8,704 nucleotides of DNA from Bacteroidales bacterium (GCA_016926235.1 JAFGOZ010000377.1:1-8704), one strand, 5' to 3'. Counted from the first letter of the stretch, positions 1-5,990 are shown. Notes: generated from the letters alone by a model not told the origin. Translations and numbers: made by a program.

Positions 1-86
1 AGGTCATCATCAGTAAGGGAGGCAAATGCCTGTTTAAGTTTACCTTTCTGTTCTTTCCAGTTTCCTTTTAGTTCAGTTTTATTCAT
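1..86 (-). CDS. CsbD-like stress protein, N-terminal fragment cut by the window edge
   Basis: Reading leftward from the ATG at 84-86 gives MNKTELKGNWKEQKGKLKQA followed by FASLTDDDL before the window ends. Seen: this is the typical opening of CsbD-family proteins (N-x-x-x-x-K-G-x-W-x-x-x-K-G-K-x-K, then LTDDDL), which are usually about 60-70 residues, so roughly half is present. Known: CsbD of Bacillus subtilis belongs to the general stress (sigma-B) regulon; its biochemical role is unresolved, and Bacteroidota carry many copies in stress-gene clusters. The gene has its own promoter (145-209) of the shared five-copy type, with a leader of about 50 nt. The family call is firm for a fragment; completeness cannot be judged. 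Confidence 0.85.
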   Translation of the reverse strand, partial: MNKTELKGNWKEQKGKLKQAFASLTDDD

Positions 87-144
87 GGTTTTGGATATTA
101 GTTGTTGCAGCTGGCAATACAGTGGTGAATAAAATTTCACCTTA

Positions 145-209
145 CAAAGGTTAGGCTATAAATCAAAGAAAGCATTACACAGTTCTGCTTATTAGTTACA
201 TCATTCACA
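145..209 (-). promoter_or_regulatory. Regulon promoter A (csbD): distal box, 21-bp direct repeat and -7 box
   Basis: On the minus strand: TGTGAATGATGTAAC at 195-209, second half-site TGTAAT at 174-179 (21 bp from the first TGTAAC), and a -7 box AACCTTTG at 145-152 (one mismatch to TAnnTTTG; a TA lies one base further upstream). Predicted start of transcription is near 138. The box-to-(-7) distance is 43 nt, the same as in four other promoters of this window. Confidence 0.75.
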
Positions 210-381
210 TCTTTGCGAGGAGATGTAAATGTAATTGACTGTAAATTAATTGACTTAGCGTGTGGTAATTAAAAGTGTTGCAATCTGCCGAGGTGGATTT
301 AGGGGTAATTTTAGACAGCTACTAAAATAGTCTTAGAGTTTTATCTCCGGTTTAAGAAATATAAGGTAAACTAATAAGAAG
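210..381. other. Intergenic stretch between the cupin gene and the csbD promoter
   Basis: No ORF worth calling on either strand. The part nearest the csbD promoter (about 210-260) resembles the region upstream of the araC promoter (about 1492-1530), including a shared TGTAAATwAAT block followed by TGACTT. A short inverted repeat (ATTTTAG at 308-314 with CTAAAAT at 322-328) could be the end of the cupin transcript, but it has no T-run and is weak. Confidence 0.4.
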
Positions 382-726
382 CTAGAACTCTTCATACCCA
401 CTTTTAATAATGGTCGAAATCATTTTAAATCGTTCGTTTGCTTTAACATTGTGGGAAGTATGAGCTGGAATAATTATTCCCTCACCAGTTTTCAGTAAAT
501 TGGATTTCGAATCAATCACTACTTCGGCATTCCCTTCAATAATTTGAATAAATGTGTCAAATGGGGAGGTTTTTTCAGATAATGCCTCACCTGTATCAAT
601 AGCTACAATAGTAACATTACCAGTAGTTTTGCGAATGATTGTTTTTGTAACCACTGAATTAGGAACATATTCAACAATCTCAATCAGAATATGAGTTTTT
701 GACTTTTCTAATTCGGCAGTTTTCAT
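382..726 (-). CDS. Small single-domain cupin protein
   Basis: A 114-residue protein of one beta-barrel domain. Seen: a cupin motif 1 region at residues 46-65 (G-E-A-L-S-E-K-T-S-P-F-D-T-F-I-Q-I-I-E-G) and motif 2 at about 82-97 containing PAHTSH (H89, H92), followed by the NERFKM block common to small Bacteroidota/Proteobacteria cupins. In relatives I recall, the position of K52 is often His (HTxPFD), so one metal ligand may be missing. No signal peptide, hence cytoplasmic. It has its own regulon promoter (749-813), with the ATG about 17 nt after the predicted start of transcription. It lies immediately downstream of the AraC gene, so it may be a target or accessory of that regulator. Ligand or substrate is unknown. 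Confidence 0.8.
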   Translation of the reverse strand: MKTAELEKSKTHILIEIVEYVPNSVVTKTIIRKTTGNVTIVAIDTGEALSEKTSPFDTFIQIIEGNAEVVIDSKSNLLKTGEGIIIPAHTSHNVKANERFKMISTIIKSGYEEF

Positions 727-748
727 ACGCTTTATATTTTAGATAAAA

Positions 749-813
749 CAAAGGTATCTTAACCGAAAGAACAAAGTGTTATACAATCGTTCATTAAAGT
801 TACATAGTTCACA
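749..813 (-). promoter_or_regulatory. Regulon promoter E (cupin), overlapping the araC stop codon
   Basis: On the minus strand: TGTGAACTATGTAAC at 799-813, half-site TATAAC at 778-783 (21 bp after the first TGTAAC) and a perfect TACCTTTG -7 box at 749-756, with 43 nt between distal box and -7 box. The TGA stop of araC (809-811) lies inside the distal box, so the site is partly coding. This copy is the most diverged in the distal box (CT for TG at positions 7-8). Confidence 0.7.
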
Positions 814-1369
814 CATTTTCAAGTGTTTTGCGCCTTTTGTTTTTGAGTGCTTTAAAGTGGGATGGCGTTAAGCCAGTAATTTTTTTAAATTGATTGGATA
901 AATGAGCCACACTACTATAATGCATTTTGTAAGCGATCTCAGTAAGATTAAGCTCATCATATACTATGAGTTCCTTTACTTTTTCAATTTTATGGTTTAG
1001 ATAGAATTGTTCAACAGTAACTCCTTTAACCTCAGAATAAAGGTTAGCAAGGTAAGTGTAACTGTGATTAAGTTTTTCACTTAGATAATCGGAAAGGTTA
1101 ACCTTTATTTGCTCATCTGTATAATGTACCAAGTCAATAATAGCACTTTTGATTTGTTCAACCAGAATGCTCTTTTTGTTATCCATCAATTGTAGTCCCG
1201 ATTTTCTTAATGCTACATCCAATTGTCCCAATATTTCTTCAGATACCTGACCCTTTACATTCGCTTCTCCAATTTTCACAAAAGTATATTCCAAACCCAA
1301 CTTTTCAAGTTCACTCTTAACTACCATTTGGCAGCGTATACAAACCATATTTTTAATGAATATTTTCAA
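809..1369 (-). CDS. AraC-family transcriptional regulator with metal-binding-type (HMA-like) N-terminus
   Basis: A 186-residue DNA-binding regulator. Residues 1-62 resemble a small heavy-metal-associated fold: KIFIKNMVCIRCQM with C10 and C13 (MxCxxC), the type that binds soft metals such as copper. Residues about 88-180 form the AraC/XylS double helix-turn-helix, including LNLTEIAYKMHYSSVAHLSN and the family signature FKKITGLTPSHFK. It is much shorter than classic AraC proteins because it has no cupin sensor domain. The start is TTG (1367-1369): the first in-frame ATG is codon 8 and would remove the first beta-strand before the CxxC, so TTG fits the family better. It has its own regulon promoter (1427-1491), which implies autoregulation. 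Known: AraC proteins often bind direct repeats spaced 21 bp apart. Inferred: it activates the five promoters of this window, possibly in response to metal or thiol stress. Confidence 0.85.
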   Translation of the reverse strand: MKIFIKNMVCIRCQMVVKSELEKLGLEYTFVKIGEANVKGQVSEEILGQLDVALRKSGLQLMDNKKSILVEQIKSAIIDLVHYTDEQIKVNLSDYLSEKLNHSYTYLANLYSEVKGVTVEQFYLNHKIEKVKELIVYDELNLTEIAYKMHYSSVAHLSNQFKKITGLTPSHFKALKNKRRKTLENV

Positions 1370-1397
1370 TAAAAAATATATTAGATGTTACAATCAG

Positions 1398-1410
1398 CAA
1401 TATAATATTG
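1398..1410. repeat. 13-nt palindrome in the araC leader
   Basis: CAATAT-A-ATATTG is a perfect inverted repeat around one central base, located between the predicted start of transcription (near 1420) and the araC start codon. It could be an operator or a weak leader hairpin, but in such AT-rich DNA it may be chance. Confidence 0.3.
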
Positions 1411-1426
1411 ATATTATTTCATGCTA

Positions 1427-1491
1427 CAAAGGTAAGGCTAAAAATCCAAGAATGTATTACGCAGTTTTATTTATTAGTTACATCATTCATA
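1427..1491 (-). promoter_or_regulatory. Regulon promoter B (araC, autoregulatory)
   Basis: On the minus strand: TATGAATGATGTAAC at 1477-1491, half-site CGTAAT at 1456-1461 (21 bp spacing) and a perfect TACCTTTG -7 box at 1427-1434. Box-to-(-7) distance is 43 nt. Similarity to promoter A is extended: besides the boxes it shares CTAATAA, AACTG and TAGCC in register, and continues upstream of the distal box. The leader before the TTG start is about 50 nt. Confidence 0.75.
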
Positions 1492-1554
1492 TCTTTTGAA
1501 ATAATCTATTGTAAATAAATGACTTGTTGAGTATAGAAGTGGAGTTTCTAAAAT

Positions 1555-1647
1555 TCAATAGGGGCTTGAACTAAAAGCGTTAGTGTTTTTTATTAGAGCA
1601 ATAAGGGTAGTAAAACCTAATGCCAAAACCAATATTTCTAATGTCAT
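1555..1647 (-). CDS. Possible 30-residue single-span membrane peptide
   Basis: ATG at 1645-1647 opens a 30-codon frame. The peptide begins MTLEILVLALGFTTLIALIK and ends in a polar tail (NTNAF, then SSSPY). Residues 3-19 make one good hydrophobic helix followed by a lysine, as in small membrane proteins. The ATG overlaps the TGA of the preceding UPF0316 frame as ATGA, the usual arrangement for translational coupling. However, that TGA is reached only in a probably frameshifted frame (the likely original stop is at 1681-1683), so the overlap may be accidental. No homologue is recognised; the call rests on the hydrophobic pattern and position alone. Confidence 0.3.
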   Translation of the reverse strand: MTLEILVLALGFTTLIALIKNTNAFSSSPY

Positions 1648-2270
1648 ATCTTAAAATACAATTGAGATGCCGAGAGTATATTACCTGGCATTACCCAACC
1701 AACGAGCAGAAAAAGACTTTTTTTTGGAGTGTTAATTCTCTCACTCTGTTCATCAACTGATCTAATATCTTCAATGGAGTAAAATGCTTTTGGATTAAAT
1801 AGTTTAATTAAAGTAATTATGCTATTAATTCTGGTTCGCTGAACTATTAGAAAAATAATATGTACTTTTCCTTGATTACTATCAGCTTCAACAGAGGTTG
1901 TAGACAATCCATTGCTATGTAGTTTATTAATCAGTTGTGAAGCATCTACCTGAGTAACTATTCGTATCATTTGAATGCCCATGGCAAATTTTTCTTCCAA
2001 AATAAGGCCAATATAATTTCCTGCTGCAAAACCTGCCGCATAGGCGAAATAGCAAGCAATATTATCAATATTCTTCATTATTCTGGTTATAGCAATTAAC
2101 CAAATTAAGATTTGAAAAAAACCTAAAACAGGTGCTAAAATTTTATTGCCTTTTGTTATATAAACAATACGCAATGTATCAATGGTTACATCCACTATTC
2201 TTGCTGCAAAAATCATAAATGGCAATAAAACATAGGTAAACCAAAAAGTATCAATAAAAGAAATATCCAT
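1644..2270 (-). CDS. UPF0316 / DUF2179 (DUF5698-DUF2179) membrane protein with frameshifted C-terminus
   Basis: A 208-residue inner-membrane protein of unknown function. Seen: hydrophobic spans at about residues 8-28, 42-62 and 68-90 (family core PVLGFFQILIWLIAI, then YAAGFAAGNYIG), then a soluble DUF2179 domain at about 100-176 with KAFYSIEDIRSV. The last 24 residues (from S185) are unlike the family. They follow an A8 tract (1718-1725 on the plus strand): one extra A, or a -1 ribosomal slip on A_AAA_AAA, would give INTPKKKSFSARWLGNAR and a TAA stop at 1681-1683 (196 residues), which aligns with the tail of the decayed copy at 6078-6298. It is the last clear gene of the operon, 80 nt after methylglyoxal synthase, with a corA-tail remnant in that gap. 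The family is secure; its role is not known. Confidence 0.85.
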   Translation of the reverse strand: MDISFIDTFWFTYVLLPFMIFAARIVDVTIDTLRIVYITKGNKILAPVLGFFQILIWLIAITRIMKNIDNIACYFAYAAGFAAGNYIGLILEEKFAMGIQMIRIVTQVDASQLINKLHSNGLSTTSVEADSNQGKVHIIFLIVQRTRINSIITLIKLFNPKAFYSIEDIRSVDEQSERINTPKKSLFLLVGWVMPGNILSASQLYFKI

Positions 2271-2290
2271 AATTCATTAGTTTTTTTATT

Positions 2291-2308
2291 AAAACCATTT
2301 CTTTTTTC
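2291..2308 (-). repeat. Remnant of the corA 3' end upstream of the intact UPF0316 gene
   Basis: The 18 nt at 2291-2308 are identical to 6314-6331, the last codons of corA. In frame they read KKKWF-stop, exactly the CorA C-terminus, but an in-frame stop lies only two codons before the preceding Ser-Gly. Both copies sit just upstream of a UPF0316 start codon (about 20 nt), so this is probably the scar of a lost corA gene, not chance. Confidence 0.55.
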
Positions 2309-2350
2309 CAGATTGTTAATTCTATTGTTAAATCTTACATGTTTTTGAAG

Positions 2351-2821
2351 TTATTGCAGGGTATTTCTCATTATGTATGAGCTGTAATCCTTAAGAATAG
2401 GCTTATAATTTCCTGCGAATAATAATGATGAAATGATATGATCTGCGGTGGCACGGTTACAAGCTGTTGTAATGTTGTAAACCATTGCAATTCGTAAAAG
2501 TGCCTTTACATCAACATCATGAGGCTGCTGTTGCATCGGATCCCATAAGAATATTAAAATGTCAATATTGCTTTCAGCTATCATCGCACCAAGTTGCTGG
2601 TCTCCGCCTAAAGGGCCTGATTTCAGTTTCTTTATATCTATGTGCCCTTCACTTTTTTCGTCGACTTTCTTAATGAGTAATTTCTCTACCAGGTCGCCCG
2701 TAGTTCCAGTGCAAATTAAATGATGAACGGAAAGTTTATCCCAATTCCATTCTACCCATTCCAATAAGTCTTTTTTTCTGTTATCGTGGGCTACCAGAGC
2801 TATACGTTTCCTATTATCCAT
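2351..2821 (-). CDS. mgsA: Methylglyoxal synthase
   Basis: Cytoplasmic enzyme converting dihydroxyacetone phosphate to methylglyoxal and phosphate, a bypass of lower glycolysis used when sugar phosphates accumulate or phosphate is short. At 156 residues it is the usual length (E. coli MgsA 152). Seen: IALVAHDNRK (H12, D13), CTGTTG (38-43) for phosphate binding, SGPLGGDQQLGA with the catalytic aspartate D74 (E. coli D71), and PHDVD with H101 and D104 (E. coli H98, D101). All catalytic residues appear intact. It lies 13 nt downstream of the 100-residue gene in the antiporter/J-protein operon. Its co-transcription with a Kef-type antiporter is suggestive because, in E. coli, Kef systems protect against methylglyoxal by acidifying the cytoplasm. 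Confidence 0.96.
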   Translation of the reverse strand: MDNRKRIALVAHDNRKKDLLEWVEWNWDKLSVHHLICTGTTGDLVEKLLIKKVDEKSEGHIDIKKLKSGPLGGDQQLGAMIAESNIDILIFLWDPMQQQPHDVDVKALLRIAMVYNITTACNRATADHIISSLLFAGNYKPILKDYSSYIMRNTLQ

Positions 2822-2834
2822 ATTTTTGCTTTAT

Positions 2835-3137
2835 TTATTTTTTATACTCGCTAATAAGAATTATTCTACATGCGAGCTGTGACAATTTCCAGTCCTTTGT
2901 TATGGATTTGTTATTCTCTATATATATGACTTTGAAATGTTTTGATACCGGAACATTGGTCAAACGGCACAAAGTGACCGCTTTATTTATTGCTGCCTCA
3001 AAATCGGTTTGTTCTATAATTCCAATTCTTGGTAAAACATTACTTGCGTAGAATTTTAATTCCAGTTCGGAAATGCAATTAGCAAACCACTCCACCTCTG
3101 AGCTTAACACTTGACTTTTGTAATATTCAATAAGCAT
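2835..3137 (-). CDS. Conserved-looking 100-residue protein of unknown function
   Basis: A soluble protein with no signal peptide or membrane span. Recognisable stretches are ELKFYASNVLPRIGI (about 26-40) and, at about 59-93, CRLTNVPVSKHFKVIY followed by KDWKLSQLACRIILIS. The second half (small-residue HFK, then DWxLSxLAC) is faintly reminiscent of the N-terminal part of Bacteroidota proteins annotated as damage-inducible or BRO-like; this is from memory and weak. It sits 11 nt after the J-protein gene and 13 nt before mgsA, so co-expression is likely. In E. coli this position holds cbpM, the CbpA inhibitor, but this protein has no MerR-like helix-turn-helix and does not look like CbpM. Confidence 0.75.
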   Translation of the reverse strand: MLIEYYKSQVLSSEVEWFANCISELELKFYASNVLPRIGIIEQTDFEAAINKAVTLCRLTNVPVSKHFKVIYIENNKSITKDWKLSQLACRIILISEYKK

Positions 3138-3148
3138 AATATTTAGTT

Positions 3149-4072
3149 TTAATCAGATTTTACTTTTTGATTGTCAATCTTTTTCAGATTTTTGAATAAA
3201 GCCACTTCTTCCGGGCTTAAATCGACAGGAACTTTAATATTAATTCTCACCAGTAAGTCGCCAAATTGATTGGGTTTTCCATAAACCGGCATTCCATTAC
3301 CTTTAAGTCTTAGCAGTCGATTATTCTGTATTCCTTTCGGAATATTCATTTCAACTTTTTTTGTAAGGGTAGCAACAGATAATTTCCCTCCGAGAACTGC
3401 TGTGTAGAAATCAATATCTGATTGAATAATAAGATCATCAGCCTTTCTTTCGAAAACGTTGTGGGGCAAAACAATGATGTTTACATAAATATCTCCGCGT
3501 TCTCCACCATTAAAAGCTTGTCCGCCTTTATTTTTTATACGAAGTTGTTGTCCGTAATAAGCGCCTGGTTTTGTTGTTACACGAAGTTTCTCATTGTTAA
3601 TTTGAATAATTCTTGATGTTCCATGATAAGCCTCTGCTAGTGTTATTTCCATATCGGCCTGTACATCATAACCGGCTGATTTTCTTTGAGAATTCTGTTT
3701 GCCGAATATGTCTCCATAGGAGCCAAACAAATCAGAGAAGTTAACCTTCCCAAAAAATTGGGAAGGGTCGCCATCAAAATTATATGTTTGTCCTTTGTTG
3801 TTTTGTCTTTTACTGAATTGAGATGGGTCAAAACCCTGGCCGGCACCTTCGAATTGTTTCCAGTTTTCACCCCATTGATCGTATTTTCTGCGCTTTTCAG
3901 GATTACCTAGAACTTTATGAGCCTCACTTACCTCCTTAAATTTTTCTTCAGCGAGTTTGTCACCCTGATTTTTATCGGGATGGTATTTAACTGCTAGCTT
4001 TCTATAAGCTTTCTTAATATCTGGCTGAGTAGCATTTTTTTGCACTCCTAATATGACATAATAATCTCTCAT
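3149..4072 (-). CDS. cbpA: CbpA-type J-domain co-chaperone (zinc-less, class B DnaJ)
   Basis: A 307-residue co-chaperone that stimulates the ATPase of DnaK and hands it unfolded clients. Seen: J domain at residues 1-68 with the HPD tripeptide at 31-33; a G/F-rich linker at about 75-130 (GQGFDPSQF, then [10 protein letters not shown]); the C-terminal client-binding beta-sandwich domains at about 135-290 ([13 protein letters not shown], then LRIKNKGG and LRLKGNGMP). The CxxCxGxG zinc repeats of DnaJ are absent. Length and domain order match E. coli CbpA (306 residues), a stationary-phase and nucleoid-associated J-protein. It is the third gene of the operon, 69 nt after the antiporter and 11 nt before the 100-residue gene. 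Stress-linked expression fits the promoter at 5873-5937. Confidence 0.93.
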   Translation of the reverse strand: MRDYYVILGVQKNATQPDIKKAYRKLAVKYHPDKNQGDKLAEEKFKEVSEAHKVLGNPEKRRKYDQWGENWKQFEGAGQGFDPSQFSKRQNNKGQTYNFDGDPSQFFGKVNFSDLFGSYGDIFGKQNSQRKSAGYDVQADMEITLAEAYHGTSRIIQINNEKLRVTTKPGAYYGQQLRIKNKGGQAFNGGERGDIYVNIIVLPHNVFERKADDLIIQSDIDFYTAVLGGKLSVATLTKKVEMNIPKGIQNNRLLRLKGNGMPVYGKPNQFGDLLVRINIKVPVDLSPEEVALFKNLKKIDNQKVKSD

Positions 4073-4141
4073 TCATTATATGTTTTTTACTATGAGACCA
4101 ATTATAAAACGCTAAACGAATGCCCGGTACTGCACTACTAC

Positions 4142-5338
4142 CTAATTTTTTAACAAAAAATTGTTGTCAGGAACATGTAGTTTAACAATCTTTCTGGCAA
4201 AATTTATCCACAGTGGACTTATGAACAAAGTAAGAGCTATGGTGCTAATAATTAATTGGTAGCTATAAATCTTGATAATACCAGAATAATAACCTGTTGA
4301 TCCTAGAATAAAACTAAACTCTCCTATTTGTGACAATAGAGCACCAGCGTACAAACTTAATTTCCAGTCTTTACAGAAAAGACGCATTATTAGTATGTTT
4401 ATGGCGTTATTTACAACAAAAACAATGAGTACAAGTGAACCAATTATAATTGCATTCGCTTTTAAAAATTGTAAATCAATTAACATTCCCACCGAAACAA
4501 AGAACAAAGCCACAAACATTATCTTAAAAGCATGCAGGCTATTGTGTACCCATTTTGTTGATTTTGTGGATGATAAAATAATACCGGCAATAAATGCCCC
4601 CAATGCAGAAGACAACCCAAACAGTGCCGTTACAATAGAGAACCCGAAACATAGTGTAAACGCAACAAAAACCTGGATCTCATGATCTTTGCTGATATAG
4701 CTCATGAATGGCAGTCTAATTTCTTTCTTTATTAAAATGTAAATAATGATTCCTATAATTAACAAACCGCCAATAATTTGTTTTATGCTTTCGGTTATTT
4801 CAGGCTTGCTTCCTCCCAGGTAACCCATAATGATAAGCATAGGCACAATTAAAATATCCTGCGCTATAAGCACCCCCAGGACATTTTGCCCCACTTTAGT
4901 AAATAACTCATTCCTTTCTTGTAGCAATTTCACAATAACCGCTGTACTACTCAAGCTGATAACAAATCCTAACAGAATTACCTGGTTAATTTCCCAATTA
5001 AAAAATTTACCCAACAACCAAACTACTACTACACTAAATACTATTTGAATTGATGTTCCGATTATTGATACCTTCCAGTTTGTAATTAAACTAGGTAAGT
5101 GAATTTCCATTCCTACAAAAAACAATAATAAAACAAGCCCCAGTGAACCGAGATTGGTAATCAAAATTTCATCTGTTACTAGTTTAAAACCATATGGCCC
5201 TACCAACACACCTACAATAAGGTAAGTGACTATGGAGGGTTGCTTAAATACCTGCAATACGAAACCCACAACAATGATTACCATTGAGAGGATAACAAAT
5301 TTTGACAGAACAGGGTCAATGCTAATTGTTGCTATCAT
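4142..5338 (-). CDS. CPA2-family monovalent cation:proton antiporter (KefB/RosB type), membrane domain only
   Basis: A 398-residue inner-membrane protein with about 11-13 hydrophobic helices over nearly its whole length. Seen: LLFFVGMEI (71-79), ISLSSTAVIVKLL (127-139), AQD at 159-161 with the conserved transport aspartate D161, SALGAFIAG (244-252), FFVSVGMLID (279-288) and LLSQIGEFSFIL (334-345), all hallmarks of CPA2 exchangers. It stops right after the last helix, so it lacks the C-terminal RCK/TrkA-N domain through which KefB/KefC (about 600 residues) sense glutathione adducts and NAD(H). It would exchange K+ or Na+ for H+; ion preference cannot be read from sequence. Second gene of the operon, 45 nt after the coiled-coil gene, two genes upstream of the mgsA pair. 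It may serve pH homeostasis during osmotic or electrophile stress. Confidence 0.92.
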   Translation of the reverse strand: MIATISIDPVLSKFVILSMVIIVVGFVLQVFKQPSIVTYLIVGVLVGPYGFKLVTDEILITNLGSLGLVLLLFFVGMEIHLPSLITNWKVSIIGTSIQIVFSVVVVWLLGKFFNWEINQVILLGFVISLSSTAVIVKLLQERNELFTKVGQNVLGVLIAQDILIVPMLIIMGYLGGSKPEITESIKQIIGGLLIIGIIIYILIKKEIRLPFMSYISKDHEIQVFVAFTLCFGFSIVTALFGLSSALGAFIAGIILSSTKSTKWVHNSLHAFKIMFVALFFVSVGMLIDLQFLKANAIIIGSLVLIVFVVNNAINILIMRLFCKDWKLSLYAGALLSQIGEFSFILGSTGYYSGIIKIYSYQLIISTIALTLFISPLWINFARKIVKLHVPDNNFLLKN

Positions 5339-5383
5339 GTTTAGTTTTGTACTTTAATCTGAAAAAATACGTTGGTAGAATAC

Positions 5384-5836
5384 CTACTTTGCATGCGTTG
5401 TAAAACCTTTCAATGCCTTTCCAAGTTCTTCTAAATCATGGTTTAGTTTATGTTTAAACGAATCCCATTTTTCAGATCCGTCAGACTTATATTCCTCTAT
5501 TCTTTTTTTAATTTCATTCTTTCTTAATTCCAATTCGGCCATTGTTTCCTCATATTTCACTTTTATATGTTCTGAACTGAACACCGAAGATAGTTTTGAA
5601 TCACCAGCCTCATTGTTTTTAATATTTTTTAATTCATTTTTGTCATTTTCAATCTTTATAAGTGATTCTTCCAAAGCAATATTCAATTTTTGTTTTGCTT
5701 CCGAAACTTCTTTTTTAGCAACCTTTAATTTAATTTTTGCTTCGTCAAGTTTTTTTTCCAGCTTTTCGCAATTTGTCAAATCCTCACCTTTAACAAAACC
5801 CTTTACGGTTAAATGTTTTAAAATTATTTTTTTCAT
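5384..5836 (-). CDS. Coiled-coil stress-response protein (sll1863-like)
   Basis: A highly charged soluble protein of 150 residues from the ATG at 5834-5836. Seen: heptad-rich helices at about residues 18-75 (KLEKKLDEAKIKLKVAKKEV) and 90-120, then DSFKHKLNHDLEELGKALKG near the C-terminus. That last block resembles the W/F-K-x-x-x-N-H-D-x-x-E-L-G-K-A ending of Bacteroidota proteins named sll1863-family stress response proteins; the assignment is from memory and moderate. An upstream in-frame ATG (5858-5860) would add eight residues, but it lies only about 6 nt after the predicted transcription start of promoter D, so the inner ATG with a leader of about 30 nt is preferred. First gene of the long operon. 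Confidence 0.75.
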   Translation of the reverse strand: MKKIILKHLTVKGFVKGEDLTNCEKLEKKLDEAKIKLKVAKKEVSEAKQKLNIALEESLIKIENDKNELKNIKNNEAGDSKLSSVFSSEHIKVKYEETMAELELRKNEIKKRIEEYKSDGSEKWDSFKHKLNHDLEELGKALKGFTTHAK

Positions 5837-5872
5837 TTTTTTTAAATTTTGTGGATACATTTATTACCTATA

Positions 5873-5937
5873 GCAAGGTACGATATATGCCAAATTAAGC
5901 TATTACATAACCTTGATAATAAATTACATCATTCACA
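5873..5937 (-). promoter_or_regulatory. Regulon promoter D (coiled-coil/antiporter/cbpA/mgsA operon)
   Basis: On the minus strand: TGTGAATGATGTAAT at 5923-5937, half-site TGTAAT at 5902-5907 (21 bp spacing) and TACCTTGC at 5873-5880 as a -7 box with two mismatches to TACCTTTG. Distance between distal box and -7 box is again 43 nt. Predicted transcription start is near 5867. No other regulon-type promoter was seen inside the downstream gene series, so this site probably serves all of it. Confidence 0.72.
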
Positions 5938-5990
5938 CATATTACAGTGTGCATTTCATCTGTTTATTTTATTGATTTTTTATGGATGGA

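Noticed and set aside
308..328. Possible terminator hairpin after the cupin gene
   Set aside because: Only 7 AT-rich pairs with a 7-nt loop and no T-run on the transcribed strand; kept as a remark only.
3643..3870. Minus-strand frame of 75 codons
   Set aside because: Out-of-frame shadow of the G/F-rich part of cbpA.
3686..3910. Plus-strand frame of 74 codons
   Set aside because: Lies entirely opposite the J-protein gene, whose domains and catalytic HPD are clear; its translation has no recognisable family features.
4395..4685. Plus-strand frame of 96 codons
   Set aside because: Antisense to the transmembrane core of the antiporter; its openness follows from the hydrophobic codon pattern of the real gene.
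5613..5873. Plus-strand frame of 86 codons rich in Phe/Ser
   Set aside because: Antisense of Lys/Glu-rich coiled-coil codons, which always yields Phe/Leu/Ser runs.
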